Shown piece after piece: positions 1 through 15,799 of a DNA stretch of 64,000 bases. A program made the translations under genes and the position numbers. Positions within the stretch are counted from its first letter, which is position 1; each line of letters starts with the position of its first letter. The stretch lies in NCBI GenBank assembly GCA_020226215.1, contig CM035227.1, positions 6,255,343 through 6,319,342 of the forward strand, given 5' to 3'. The DNA is from Sindora glabra. Taxonomy: Eukaryota > Streptophyta > Magnoliopsida > Fabales > Fabaceae. The notes under the pieces were generated by a model, which saw nothing but the letters and a program-made list of their open reading frames with translations, did no database searches and was not told the origin of the DNA.

Positions 1-319
1 TCATTTAAAAAACAATTATATATATACATATTTAATAATTTAATCATATCTACTATTAAAAAAAGTATCAACAACCCCCACCCAATCATATGACATGCTT
101 TCATCATTCTTTTTTTGGTCAAGTAGTTTTATCATTTATTCAGAAGGCAAGTGTTTTTTATTGTTTTTATTTCACTTATTTCAAAATTTAAAAATATATC
201 ATTAATTAATAAATATTATAATAGTTTATTACCTATAAGCAATTTCCTCTTCCTTCTTAACTTATAATTTTAAATATTAAAATTCATCCAATTATTCGTC
301 TAAATTATTTTTCAAAATC
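1..319. other. AT-rich stretch, no gene seen
   Basis: This is low-complexity AT-rich DNA with no open frame or repeat I recognise. It precedes the degraded NB-ARC fragment and may hold that pseudogene's unrecognisable 3' side. Confidence 0.5.
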
Positions 320-368
320 AATTGAAAAACCATAACACGTTTCTCACCAAGATCTATCCTTGAACTCA

Positions 369-622
369 GTCAATATTTTTCATCCCATTTCATGAATTAA
401 ATCATGCATTTGTACCTTATTATATTCAATTGTTACAAGACATTTATCAACAAGTGTTCCAATGGCATATTTGTAATAAAATTCACAGACATCTAGTCAA
501 TATTTTCCATCCCATTTCATGAATTAAATCATGCATTTGTACCTTATTATATTCAATTGTTACAAGACATTTATCAACAAGTGTTCCAATGGCATATTTG
601 TAATAAAATTCACAGACATCTA
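369..622. repeat. 127-bp tandem duplication in ARC2 region
   Basis: Two adjacent near-identical copies begin at 369 and 496 (period 127 bp). Each covers the coding part from the MHD motif back to the ARC2 linker. 127 is not a multiple of three, so the duplication alone breaks the frame. Very few differences separate the copies, so it is young relative to the other damage. Confidence 0.9.
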
Positions 623-912
623 GTAATTTTTCAACATATTCCAACTCTTCTCCCGTGAAGAAGCATGCCCGGACAAGGAAAATTTCCTTCTTATTTTCTA
701 AGTTTGTTTCGAATGTCATCTAGAGAGATCCTTTTATACTTACCCACATGTCCATTCATCTGCTGCACAAACTAAACCTATTATTTTCAGAGTCAGAAGG
801 GGTCCATTTGCATATCTCGCTGCACAGTGTGTACTATGCTCATAACTTAGCTTTGGTTTGCTGCCAACAAGAAAGTTCAACTGCTTCGTTACGACTTAGA
901 CATTCCATCTCA

Positions 913-1170
913 GGAATTATCAAATCCATTTGGTAGACATTCAATTAATACAAAAAAAAAATTTTTATATCAATTTAATAACAATATAAAAAATTTTGGT
1001 ATTAATTTAATCTTCTGTAATATGTTTTGATACTTAATCAGTATGAAAAAAAAATTTGGTACTAATTTGAAGTGAAATTTTTGAAATTGATATTGAATTG
1101 ATAAATAAATCTTTCAATATTAATTTGATATTAATTAAAATTTCCAAGTAATGATTTGATAATTTATTCT
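913..1170. mobile_element. Small AT-rich insertion with 12-bp inverted ends (MITE-like)
   Basis: Compared with the intact TNL around 8941-8965, about 250 bp are inserted here into the NB-ARC coding sequence. The insert is flanked by perfect 12-bp inverted repeats, AATTATCAAATC at 915-926 and its complement at 1153-1164. It is AT-rich and has no ORF. I could not define a clean target-site duplication, so the superfamily is open. Confidence 0.55.
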
Positions 1171-1272
1171 ATAAAATATCTACTCCGTATGTCATTAGCA
1201 AAGGTTTGTCCTTGGTTGTTGCAATAATTCTACAACAAGACCAAACCAAACCAAGCAACAATTCGAATCATG

Positions 1273-1454
1273 CTTCTAAATTATGGTCGTTATGTTGTTG
1301 CAGTTGTAGTTTTGTTATAATTAATAAAATTACAAGAAAATATAAAAAAATGTGACTATTACAGTATAAATTTTTGGAAAATTATGGTTGCAATGCAGCG
1401 TACAACAATATTACATACAAAATTGCAATTATGAACCTCAACTTAAAACCTTCC
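1273..1454. mobile_element. 182-bp insertion in TNL pseudogene, possible TCATG duplication
   Basis: The NB-ARC sequence stops at TCATG (1268-1272) and resumes at TCATG (1455-1459), matching the uninterrupted copy near 9030. The insert is rich in GTTGCAG and TTGCAAT motifs facing each other (near 1293-1310 and 1385-1430), as in small non-coding DNA transposons. There is no coding capacity. The class is uncertain. Confidence 0.5.
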
Positions 1455-1740
1455 TCATGACTAATTTTCTCAGGTGCTCTAGTTTTTACACATTATCAAT
1501 AATTAAGAAAACATTTTTAAAGCATAATCTTTGTTTAATGACGGAGATCCTTTGTTAACATGACCCAAGTTAATATTCCCCTCCCCAACTCTCAGCTAGA
1601 AATCAGTCTTGCATTATTCCCCCCTTCAAGAAACTTTCTCTAACATCAGCAACAAAACTTATACCCTGGTATTCATCTGCCATTTTGTTATATATTGCTT
1701 GTGCAAGAAGTAATGTGAACTTTGTTATTCCCATTACAAT

Positions 1741-3354
1741 TTCTTCTAGTTGAATATCATTAATTGCATAGACTTTGACCCGAAAGGAACGGGAAGAGAA
1801 GCATTTGTCTTTTTTTTTTTTAATTTAATTTTGGTGGCAACAAGCGGGCAGAAGTTATGCAGAGCAAAATTTATCCTATTAAAAAAATTAGGATTAATAT
1901 TGGGTTGCAATTAAAGTTGTGATTTTTATCTGTAATATTAGATGAATCTCTCTATTTATATAACATGTGTTCCTGTTCTCAACCATAGAGATAGAATATG
2001 AAAGCAATAATAATTTGAAGGTTGAAATTGATCTTGGCTAATACAATGACGAGGAGAGGAGGTAGGAAATCAAAGAAGCAATTGTCCCTTTGGTAGCTGG
2101 GTTCGGTTCTCTCACCACAATGAAAAATCTGAATTTACAATTTTAATTTTTTTAAATCAACAACAATAGTTTGAAAAGTGTTATTGATTTACAAGTTAAA
2201 TAGATTATCATTTATACTAATAGAAAAAGGATGGAGAAGGAATGGACTCCATTTTTCTATTTCCTTAATAGCCCATATTTATATATTTCAAATTTTAAGA
2301 AATGAAAGATGATATCATAATTTTAATTCAATCATTCAATTTTAAAAATTTAATATAATTTACAAAAATTACCCACTAACTCATTTCTTTCTCTCTCTCC
2401 CCCCATATTTTTTATTTTCAAATGTAACCTTTTTGTCCACCGTTTCTAATCTCTTTTTTCTCTCTCATACAATCCTCCTCATCTTTCTTTTACATATTAT
2501 CCTATCTTAATTTTTATTTTTTTAAATCTTTAATTCATGTATGACAAACTTAAAAAATGTTTTTAATCTAAAATTTTAATCACTTTAATTGATAGTTAGA
2601 AAAATAATTCAATTTGTTGAGAGTTTTTACTTTAAATGGTATTCGATATCTTTAAAAGATTTTGTATCTTTCATTATATTTAAAATCCAATTCTTGATCC
2701 TTATGTGTATAAATTCAATGGTTTAATTACTCTTATGATTAGAATAATAAAACAATTCAATATTTTCTCCCATTCATTTACCCAAAAGTAAAAGTTTCCT
2801 TTACAGTTGAAATTACTAAAGTAAACACAGGTTCAATGTTAGTTAATCTTTAAAGATATCAATAAATATAAATTAAAATTTAAAATTACCTAAGCACGTT
2901 ATATTTTTTTCACCAACTTATAATTATCCAAGCATTACTTAGCATATTTTTATTTTTAATTTCTTAAATAAAAAGAAAAGCCTCTGAACACATGAGAGGA
3001 CATATAAAAAGGTCAGTTTAAAATAAATAGATGATTAAGATTATTTTTTTAAAATTGTATTTAATAAAATAATGCCACATAACTCAAAGCATTATATACT
3101 TAATTTAGCTTCAAACACTGTAGAATTACACGCGATGAAAATATAAATGAGTTTTGTCTCGTATATGAAGTACTTTATTTTTTCTTCATTGGTTTCAATT
3201 TAGAGGAAATAATTTTAGTCTATAAAGTGTTGTTAGTAATAATCATTTATAAATTATGTTTTACATCTTACTCTTCAAAATTCTAATAAATTAAATTAAA
3301 GAAAACATGATATATATAAAAGAAATTGATTTAATTTAAAAAGTAATGAAACCA

Positions 3355-3428
<74 letters not shown>

Positions 3429-4599
3429 AATTGATTTAATTTAAAAGTTTTGTATTTCTTTTTGTTTTATGTCCTTAGAGTGTTGCATTTAAGTAAGCGA
3501 AACCTTTCTGGATTATAGCGATCAAGTAAGTAGTTTTGTTCTTACTATTCTTTTCACTCCATTATTTACTTTTGATCATGTCTGTACCCAAAAAAAAATG
3601 GAGAAAAGTTTTCTTAGTACTAATGATGCATTTGAAATGCCATTTTGTTACTATTTGGCAATAATTTTCTTTAAGACTTGTCAATTGGATCTAGAAAGAG
3701 AATTCTACCAAGATTTGATCCTCGAATTGACGGTTGAACCGCTGATGTGAAAATAAGTTTTGTGAACTACAAATTTTTTTAATTTGCAAATTTCGTTGTT
3801 GACTCTCATTCTAATTTACTATGTAATCCGAAGTCCGGTAAAGGACATGGCTTACCATTTGGCTTGATTAGTTTCAGACTCTTGCTAAGGGATGGCACTT
3901 AGCATTTTATCATATTTGTTTTGACTTTGGCCAAGGATCATGCTAGTGGGACGGTACACTAATATTTTGTTCGATTAGATCACAATCTATGTTAGTGTTG
4001 GGAGCTATTTTTCATTAATTTTGATACCTTTGATAAGTGTTAAATTTATATAGTGGCACTCTTCTGATTTGAAATTAATATAGTTTACCTTTTAATATAG
4101 CTTATACAAAATGGAAAGAAATTGTTTTGATTGCTTGTTTTAATTAACATGTTCCGGAGAGGACAAAAGTACTTGTTGAGCTCATTTTTTATTTCTCTTG
4201 TTTTCATGTGATGACTTAGTATAAATTGCAGATTGAGGAAATAGAAGAATGTAGCTAAATCTTATGTACAATTTACATTTCAGGCTTGGAATCCTTTCAA
4301 CTCCTAGGATTTCTTTTTATTATTAATCCTTGTAATTTTCTTTAGCACAAGATTGATTGTTTTGAATTGCATAAACCAAATGAAGGGTGTTTTGACCATT
4401 AATGTGATTAGTATGCATGTATGTGTGTATATCTATGTAGTGTTGTCATATGCCCAAACAAGCCTTAAAGGGAGGGTGTGACAACCCTCCTTTTAAAATC
4501 ATACAAATATAAATTTAATCTAATTTTTCAATAATTGTTGACCAACTCAAATAAAATTAATGTTGTGAGATATTAAAAAAATAAGGTGGCAAATTTTTT
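1741..4599. other. Intergenic AT-rich region, no gene seen
   Basis: I see no supportable gene in these 2.8 kb. There are long A/T runs, an AT microsatellite at 3356-3424, and scattered short direct repeats. The stretch at 3600-4400 is less AT-rich but all six frames are closed. Confidence 0.5.
3356..3424. repeat. (AT)n microsatellite
   Basis: About 34 uninterrupted AT dinucleotides. The same unique sequence (an AAAAGAAATTGATTTAATTT core) occurs on both sides, at about 3317-3341 and 3422-3446, which points to slippage or duplication around the array. Confidence 0.95.
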
Positions 4600-5030
4600 T
4601 TTTCCCGTGGACATATTGTATATGTTTGGAAGTAGACTACTCTAGTCACTGATTCGCTTGTTGAATCCTCATGGCATTGTATATGTTTGGAAGTAGACTA
4701 CTCTAGTCACTGACTCGCTTGTTGAATCCTCATGGCCTTCATTGGTTATTGCCAGAAATTTCTAGATTTCTGATTAAGTCTAATTCTTTCAAGTTTCAAT
4801 TGCTCCAACTTTTGCACATTATAATGAATCAAAAAAGAATTCCCTTCGAACCAAGTCTGTTTCAAATGATGCAGATCTATCAACATTAGCCAATTTGGCA
4901 TTTTATTCCCCAAAAGTCTCATCTAAAATTCCTCTTGTAGTTGTACCTATCCTTGTTTAGAGGAATTTTCTTAGACATTAGCAAGAAAACCTTCAAATTT
5001 GTCAGCTATATATGTTACACAAATACTATG
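4600..5030 (-). pseudogene. NB-ARC relic A (TNL fragment)
   Basis: On the minus strand, 4930-5020 aligns with the segment between the P-loop and RNBS-A of the TNLs (the ADQFEG...VADVRE region), and 4790-4830 with the kinase-2 area. It is easier to read in the duplicate at 31480-31830, where IYDDDVQK is visible. All frames are closed. A 61-bp tandem duplication (4616-4737) lies inside or beside it. Neither TIR nor LRR sequence is attached. Confidence 0.65.
4616..4737. repeat. 61-bp tandem duplication
   Basis: Two copies begin with TATGTTTGGAAGTAGACTAC at 4621 and 4682, with a single internal difference near the middle. Only one copy of the related sequence exists near 31380, so the duplication happened after the segment was copied. 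Confidence 0.9.
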
Positions 5031-5039
5031 AAATTCATA

Positions 5040-6180
5040 AGGGATGTGCTTTGATAATTACCAAGAAAAATCATATCGATACAAAATGTTTAACAAAGAA
5101 AATATGCTTCATTTTTGTTTTTATGGAATGTTGATGATAAAAATGAGACATAATATATTGCCACAGAAATTTGATTGTATCAATATAAAGAACATGAAGT
5201 ACAACATTTATTTCGATAGTTTAGGAAAGAAGTTGATGAAAAGTGCAGATACAAACAAAAGCACTAAAAATCTAGGAGTTCGCTTTAGCCAATGTCCTCT
5301 GCCAGTGTATACTCTGGAAAATTACCGCCTTGTGCACAAGCAGATTGTGAAATAAGAGATGGGGTTTGCTTCTTTTGTAACCATTGACGCATTTAGATTC
5401 ATCTTGCCAGCTGATAAGGGAATAAATGTATAGCAAGTTAGCAATGACCCTGAGCCATAAACAAAAAAAAAATCATAAATCATAAATCATGCAAAGAAAA
5501 TCTAACTCCGATGAAATTAAATTATTTCTTTTTTTTTGTTTTAACATGAGAGAGACACATGCAAATTTACATATAGGTCCTATTTGAATTTGGGTTCAAT
5601 TATGTATGTTTACCTCTGGAATTCTCTTACTTCAAGAATATGATAAAATTTTTGCATATGAAGAGCTTCTTTTTCTTCCAAGAAAACTTGTGACATGAAT
5701 AGTTAAGTAAAGGAGTAAAAGACTTAGTAGAAGTTAATGAAATGACAAACCTAGAAAGAGAGCATATCAAGGAGAGTTCAAAGAGGAGGGACAACAGAGT
5801 GTCACAACTGAAGATATTAATGCACAAAGCAAGCAGGGCCACCGACTCCCTTGCTCATTTGACATCTCAGCTTCCATCTTCATTTGATCCCAAGTTATGA
5901 TTGTGCCATTTCCTGCTCCATGAATTTATGATGCCATATATTAGTTTAATTAACATCATATGATTCATATCTAAGCAAATAAAAATGGGGTAATGCCATA
6001 TGTATATGAGAATATAGTGATTTTTTAATGAAAATTTGACATAAAAATCTTGCAATTTTTTTTAATTGTAAGTATTTTTGTATCTTGCGTGTAACAAGTA
6101 TCATTTGTATGGTTTGTTCAAAGTTGCATCAAAAAATTTTTCTATAAACTGTACCAACTTTACAAGAAAATATAAAAATA
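5040..6180. other. Unassigned conserved block A, duplicated at 31830-32410
   Basis: This block aligns along most of its length with 31830-32410. Its part at 5790-5945 also aligns with 48540-48760. Open frames (plus 5044-5355; minus 5627-5842) are not conserved as frames between the copies, so I make no coding claim. The best conserved part, on the minus strand, reads weakly as a Ser/Gln-rich stretch followed by a hydrophobic segment. It lies directly downstream of the TNL 3' end in copies A and C, so it could be an old 3' flank or the relic of a neighbouring gene. Confidence 0.5.
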
Positions 6181-6318
6181 CATGTCAGCGCATTTTTTTT
6201 AAGTACTCAATTGTATAATCCATAAAAGTATATAAAATACTATTTAAAAGAAGCAAATGTTGTCCTTTAATAACAGAGATGAGATTACATAATCTGACCA
6301 AAGACAAAATAGCATACA

Positions 6319-10726
<4,408 letters not shown>

Positions 10727-12275
10727 GATAGCTGCAGTTCACTCAAGAGTTCGATACACAACCTTCAGATGTTTCAACACAGAAATAGATATGGAAATAT
10801 CAAAGCATATGAACGCAAGCAAGCATTATGTTAAAGCAGGTTTCACATGGTTGACGCGAAATAGCATTCCGAGGTTCTTCAACTATAATAAAAGTTGTCG
10901 AGATGGTTGTTTTATTCGAGGTGCTCACATGTTCCACATTTGAATAACCAATCGTCGGTCAGTGTTTTTCCTTCCAATTGGATAGGAAATCCATATTTTA
11001 CAGAGGCAATTGCAAGGTAACATGTTCTTTGTCTTGTTTCATGGAATTTAGGGGCTCTAACAGTTGATATTGGGACAGCCGGTCCCCATCGAGATGACTG
11101 ACTGAAAGACTGAGTCAGTACTAACATTGCTCATTCTTGTATGGTTCATTTGAATATTATTAGATGCCAAGACTGCGATTCCCGTCAAGAATTTAATGGG
11201 AAAAAAAGGCATAACTCCCTCCGATTTTTTTTATTTTTTTTTCACCTGCCAATATTATATGAACAACTATTAACTAAATTTGCGCAGAAGTAATAGGATT
11301 CACAATTGAGTTAAAGTAGACTACACGCGGTTGAAGCAAAACGGCGATCCAAGGTTCTTCGACTATAATAAAATCAAGTTGCTGTGTTCGAGGTGTTTAG
11401 ATGTTCCTCAATCCACTTTTGGATAACCAATCGTTGATCAGTGTTCTTCCTTCCGATTGGATAGGAAATCCACATTTTACTGAGATAATTACGTTGTAAC
11501 ATGTTCTTTGTCGTTGTTTCATGGAAACTAGTGGCTTCAACAGTTTAATATTGAAGCAGATCGTCCGATATGAGATGGAATGTGACTAAAACATTGACTC
11601 AGTGCCATCACTGCTCTCTCGTGTATGATTCATTTGAATACTATTAGATGCGGAGGACTTTGCCTCCTCTCAAGAAAGTAATGGGAGCACAGAAATGTTT
11701 CATTCACTTGAGTTACACAAAACTTTGGAGCCACAATCAGTGAAAGTTTTTTTTTTTTTTTTTTTTTTAAGTGTTTTCAAAGGGCAGAACTTGGGAGCAA
11801 AAGGCTTTGTTCGGTTCACATAGGTATTATAGGAACTTAAACTTTTCGGAGTAAATTCCATCGTGAACTTAGGAAGCAGTCAAAGTTGTTCTAGTAACAA
11901 TTAAATTAAAACTTCCTGCGGAAAGTTGTTCTTAGAAAAGTAAATAAGCAACTTGTGAAGGAAGTAGAACTTTGTCAGAAATTCAGAATTCCTACTTCCC
12001 ATTTTGCCAACTAATGAGTAGCCAAAAAATCCACCCATCTCCGACTTACCAGGAAGTAACATTTTCCATATAATTCTACATCAATCTTAATACATGAAAA
12101 CAAAAATATGAAAATAAGTATCGGGACTTCATCACATTGATACTTGTCAAGGTTGTTCCATACCACAGGTAACATGGTAAAAGAAAGCTCAGCAAAAATG
12201 AAGTAAAGTGCATCCTTTATTGTGTCTAAAAAGATTTAATTATCGCATAATTAGTATATAACAATTACTTCACAC
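10727..12275. other. TNL upstream region with a diverged tandem duplication
   Basis: This stretch separates the TNL start codon from the CDT1 pseudogene. About 330 bp at 10834-11160 recur at 11316-11650 (period 480 bp, for example GGTTCTTC at 10873 and 11353), clearly diverged. The first copy sits in the expected promoter or 5' UTR of the TNL. A T-homopolymer lies near 11747-11768. The short minus frame at 10912-11127 is not kept open in the second copy, so I do not call it a gene. Confidence 0.6.
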
Positions 12276-14260
12276 CTAGGTACACGCTGCTAAACAACCT
12301 TGATCGAACAAGTCCAGATCCAACACTTTCTTGACGCTGCAAAATGCTCAAACATTGATCAGATATGCTGAGATGCAATAAAAAAAATTTATAAAGGAAA
12401 AAAAATATAACGAAAAAACTCTGAACAAGGCATAATATCGGTGGATTTGGCCTCCAATAAATGATAGGTCAAGCCATTAGAATTTCTGCTCTTCCGTTTA
12501 ACTAGTTCCTAGAAGCTTATTACTTGTCAAGAAGAAACCAGAAAAACATATGAAAAGACTGTCACAATTGGGTTTCTAAAGAGCCAGATCTTCAAAATTA
12601 GTATAAAAAAGAGACACCTGATGGATTGAAAACAAAAGAATGGCGCATTATTTAGGCAATTGGGCTGTCAAAAGCTTGTAAACTTCCCTTGTTAGGGGAT
12701 ATCATCTAATCAAAGGAGTTGTGTCATCTCAAGTTTGATGATGTACACAATCTGGATGAGCAGCAAAAACTAATCTTGAATGAAATTGCATGTTTGAAGC
12801 AGTTTCCCTTCCCTTAAGGATTCAGTGGAAACCTTGGCCACAGGTCTGATTTTTTTTATTGGCTGGTCAATAATTTTGAACGGGCACATAGAATACCAAT
12901 TGTTCTATCATGATGTATCATCTATATAGATTTCAATGAGGAAATGTTTTTTGATTGATATACAGGCTAACAAGAGTCATTTATGTATATTTGTAAAGGT
13001 TTAATTTTACCATCTTAAAATTTACAGTTGCATTTAATGGTACATCTGACCATGTGTGATCAGGATTCTAATTAAGATTTTCCGACAGTTAGCTATTAAG
13101 TAATCATATTGAAAGCAGGTCTTGTTTACAAATAAAGTAAGCATACCCCATCAACAGAAGAAACTCACCAGTACATTGGAACCAACTTTTTGCTTGTCCA
13201 ATCCGGCACCACCTTTTCAGGATACTAAATTTGTTCTTCAACTTCTCCTGAAAATAGAAAAATTTTCAGCCACTCATCATAAGTCACAACTGAAACAAGC
13301 AATCAGAAACTTCAAGCATTGTCACAGTTAGTACTTACTCGTCTCACTAAAATCAAGCCTGTTCATAATAATCTTATGCAGGAGCTACTCTTTTGTGATT
13401 GGAAAGCATTTGAGAGATCGAAATATAGACTGAATCACATCAATCAAATAAAGCAACCATGAAGAAACCTGCTGCAGTGTTTGTTACGCCAACTTGTTTC
13501 TAGTTGGATCTCTCATCCCCCTATGATTAGAAACAAAGTTACAGAAAATTGGGGTCATAAGACTAGAAGACGTCGAAACATAACACATGGTAGCAAAAGT
13601 GAGAAATAACATTCACAGGAAAACTTTCAAATTCATTATAACATATAGAAGGAACCTTCGAGAGCAGATACTGGAAAGAAACACATGCTTGTTCCGTGAT
13701 ATTTCACAATGTGACCTTCATAAGATCAACAAAATCAAAGTTTTATACAGAAAGAAAGCTTCAACACAGAGTCATAGATGACTGCTATTCCATTGCCAAA
13801 ACTAGTAAAAAGTTTAATGGTAGGGGGGCATACCTCCTAGGGTAGTTAGTAATACAGTAGCATGAAGCGTCACAACCCTCAGTACATCATGTACTAGCAT
13901 CAGATGTATGAGCATTTTCAGGTTTTCTAGATTCCAAGTTTTCTACTTCTGTGTCTGTCGCATCATTATCACCTTCCATGTGTGAGAAGTCAAGAATTCT
14001 TTTTCGCAGGCTTTTGACACAAAGTTGAATTTTGGGCCGTTATAATGTGAAACTTAACATCAGAACTGAGCAACAGTCGTCTGATTGCTGACTGTCCTAG
14101 TGTCTCTGTCATTAAACTATCAATAGATGAGGCAATCTTGACATTAGGGCTTTCAGAAGAACTACAAGTAACAGTGCGGAAAGCAGGTCAAATACTCTGG
14201 ACGTGATCTGATCTGCTGTCCCTTTTCTGTGCCCTGATTTTGCCATCTTCCATGTTGCAT
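12276..14260 (-). pseudogene. CDT1: CDT1-like DNA replication licensing factor, 3' half (copy A)
   Basis: CDT1 loads the MCM helicase at replication origins. Readable minus-strand exons: about 14040-13850 (region of the KRVLDFSHMDGD-type motif, better kept in the copy at 32808-33065); 13471-13339 (SIFRSL, PITKE, LLHKIIMN, the winged-helix segment); 13247-13169 (REVEEQI, EKVVPDW, KKL); and 12336-12276 (VKKVLDLD then stop). Splice signals and phases of the last three exons agree with one another. Nonsense codons interrupt them, after PITKE and after EEQI, so it is a pseudogene. The 5' half is missing: similarity to the copy at 32460-34343 ends near 14240, just before the copia element. The family call rests on recalled plant CDT1 motifs. 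Confidence 0.75.
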
Positions 14261-14394
14261 GACATGTTTACATAAATATGTCTGTCTTTAAGGACAGCGC
14301 TCAATACATTGTGAATCTGTTAAATGTGTTGATTTACTTCATCTCTAAGCATTTTGTCTTTCACCATTTTTAAATACGTTTATAAAATGAAAAT

Positions 14395-14610
14395 TATTAG
14401 ACTTTTGAGATTTTCCTTTGATATTCAATTTAGTTCACATGTTTTGTTAAGGAAATGAAATTTAGTTTTTGTTGCTGAATATATTTTTTTAATATGGCTG
14501 AATACTATAGTTCTGTTATAGTACAATTTAGGTGGAAAAGTTGTTCAAATAGTCATGTATAAGTATGGTTTCAAGTATGGGTTGATGTCTATTATTGTAT
14601 CAATTTTTTC

Positions 14611-14671
<61 letters not shown>

Positions 14672-14776
14672 GAAATATGAATGAAATATGAGCTTTTATT
14701 GCTACCCTTCCTCTCCTTGCATTTTTTACTTTGGATTTTTTTCTTTATGTTTTTTGTATTCTCTAGTTTTATAACA
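14395..14776 (+). repeat. Copia 5' LTR
   Basis: This aligns with 19056-19384 over its length. It starts TATTAGAC (TG mutated to TA) and ends ATAACA. An (AT)n array at about 14612-14667, reduced to a few units in the 3' LTR, explains the greater length (382 against 329 bp). A 5-bp AAAAT lies immediately outside (14390-14394). Confidence 0.9.
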
Positions 14777-14874
14777 TAGTATCAAGAGCATAAGTAATCT
14801 TGAAAGGTTGTGTTTGAGAAAAAATTAGCAAGGCTTTCCCTCCATAAAAACCTTGAAAAATAAAGTGTTTGTTC

Positions 14875-15760
14875 ATGGCTTCTAGTAACTACTCTCCTCC
14901 TACACCTCTAGAGTTCACAGGCAAGAACTATGTGATTTAGGCTGAAAAAATGAAGAACTATTTAAGAGCTTATGATCTTTGGAAAATGGTGGAAATTGGT
15001 AGGGAACTAAATCCTTTGCCAGCAAATCCTACTCTAGCTCAAATCAAATATTATAGTGAAGAGAGTGCAAAGAAGTATAAAGTCTTATTTGCCATTCAAT
15101 CCCGTGTTCAAGATGAATTTTATACAAGAATCATGAGTCTCCAAAAGAAGCTTAGGACATTTTGAAGGAAAAGTTTCAAGGAAATGAAAGAACCAAGCAA
15201 ATGTAAGTGTTGAATCTAAGGAGGGAGTTTAAGCTCTTGAAGATGAAAGATTTTGAAACTGTTAAAAAATACATTAACAGGCTAATGATAGTTGTAAATC
15301 AGATTAGGATGCTTGGTGAGGAGCTACTAGAGAGGAGATTGATGGAAAAAGTGTTGGTTAGTGTTTTTAAGAAGTTAGAAGCTAAGATTTCTTCTCTTGA
15401 AGAATCTAAAAACTTATCTAAGCTGACTTTGATAGAACTTGTGAATGCTCTTCAAGCTCAAGAGCAAAGAAGAGCAATAAGAATGGAGGAGACAGTAGTT
15501 GTGCAAGTTTTTCGTGTCAAGACACAAGAAAAGAAGCCAAACAATGGACGGAAGAAGTAATCTAGAGATAAAAAAAGGAAAAGAGAAGAAAGATGGTGAA
15601 AGTAGCAAAGGTAGAGGCAAAAAGGATAGATATCCCCCATGCCTTCATTGCAATAAGAGAAGCCATATAGAAAATTTCTATTGGTGAAGGCCAAATGTGA
15701 AGTGTAGAAGCTGTAATCAGGCTGGCCATGTTGAAAAGGTTTGCAAGAGTGAAGGAAACT
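14875..15760 (+). pseudogene. Copia gag (broken)
   Basis: The ATG at 14875 opens MASSNYSPP then EFTGKNYVI, after which an in-frame TAG (14938-14940) replaces the expected Trp. The gag core of this family continues through KKYINRLMIVVNQIR at about 15267-15311, after a frameshift near 15138. A zinc knuckle of the CCHC type (CRSCNQAGHVEKVC) lies at about 15697-15739, preceded by a weaker CLHC segment near 15640. In the living element this would be the RNA-binding capsid protein. Confidence 0.85.
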
Positions 15761-15799
15761 AGCAGGGCCAGCAAGCTTATGTTGTTGATGATTAAGAAG

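Larger units (their letters stand above)
320..1740 (-). pseudogene. TNL pseudogene fragment, NB-ARC only
   Basis: Read on the minus strand this is a broken NB-ARC exon. 1480-1720 matches the P-loop-to-RNBS-A and kinase-2 region of the intact TNL at 8390-9491. About 1186-1270 matches its TTRD segment, 745-912 its GLPLAL to linker region, and 366-719 its ARC2 region up to the MHD motif (residues ACFF, LVDKCL, MHDLIHEMG are readable). No TIR or LRR exon accompanies it. It carries a 127-bp tandem duplication at 369-622, which shifts the frame, and two insertions (about 913-1170 and 1273-1454). It cannot encode an NB-ARC protein. The family call is secure because 58000-58960 gives a near line-by-line DNA match; the exact ends are uncertain. 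Confidence 0.85.

Noticed and set aside
1741..1830. Continuation of the first NB-ARC fragment into a TIR exon
   Set aside because: Similarity fades after the P-loop helix and no TIR motif is visible up to 4600.
10912..11127. 71-codon minus frame upstream of the TNL as a small gene
   Set aside because: The tandem duplicate at 11316-11650 does not keep the frame open.
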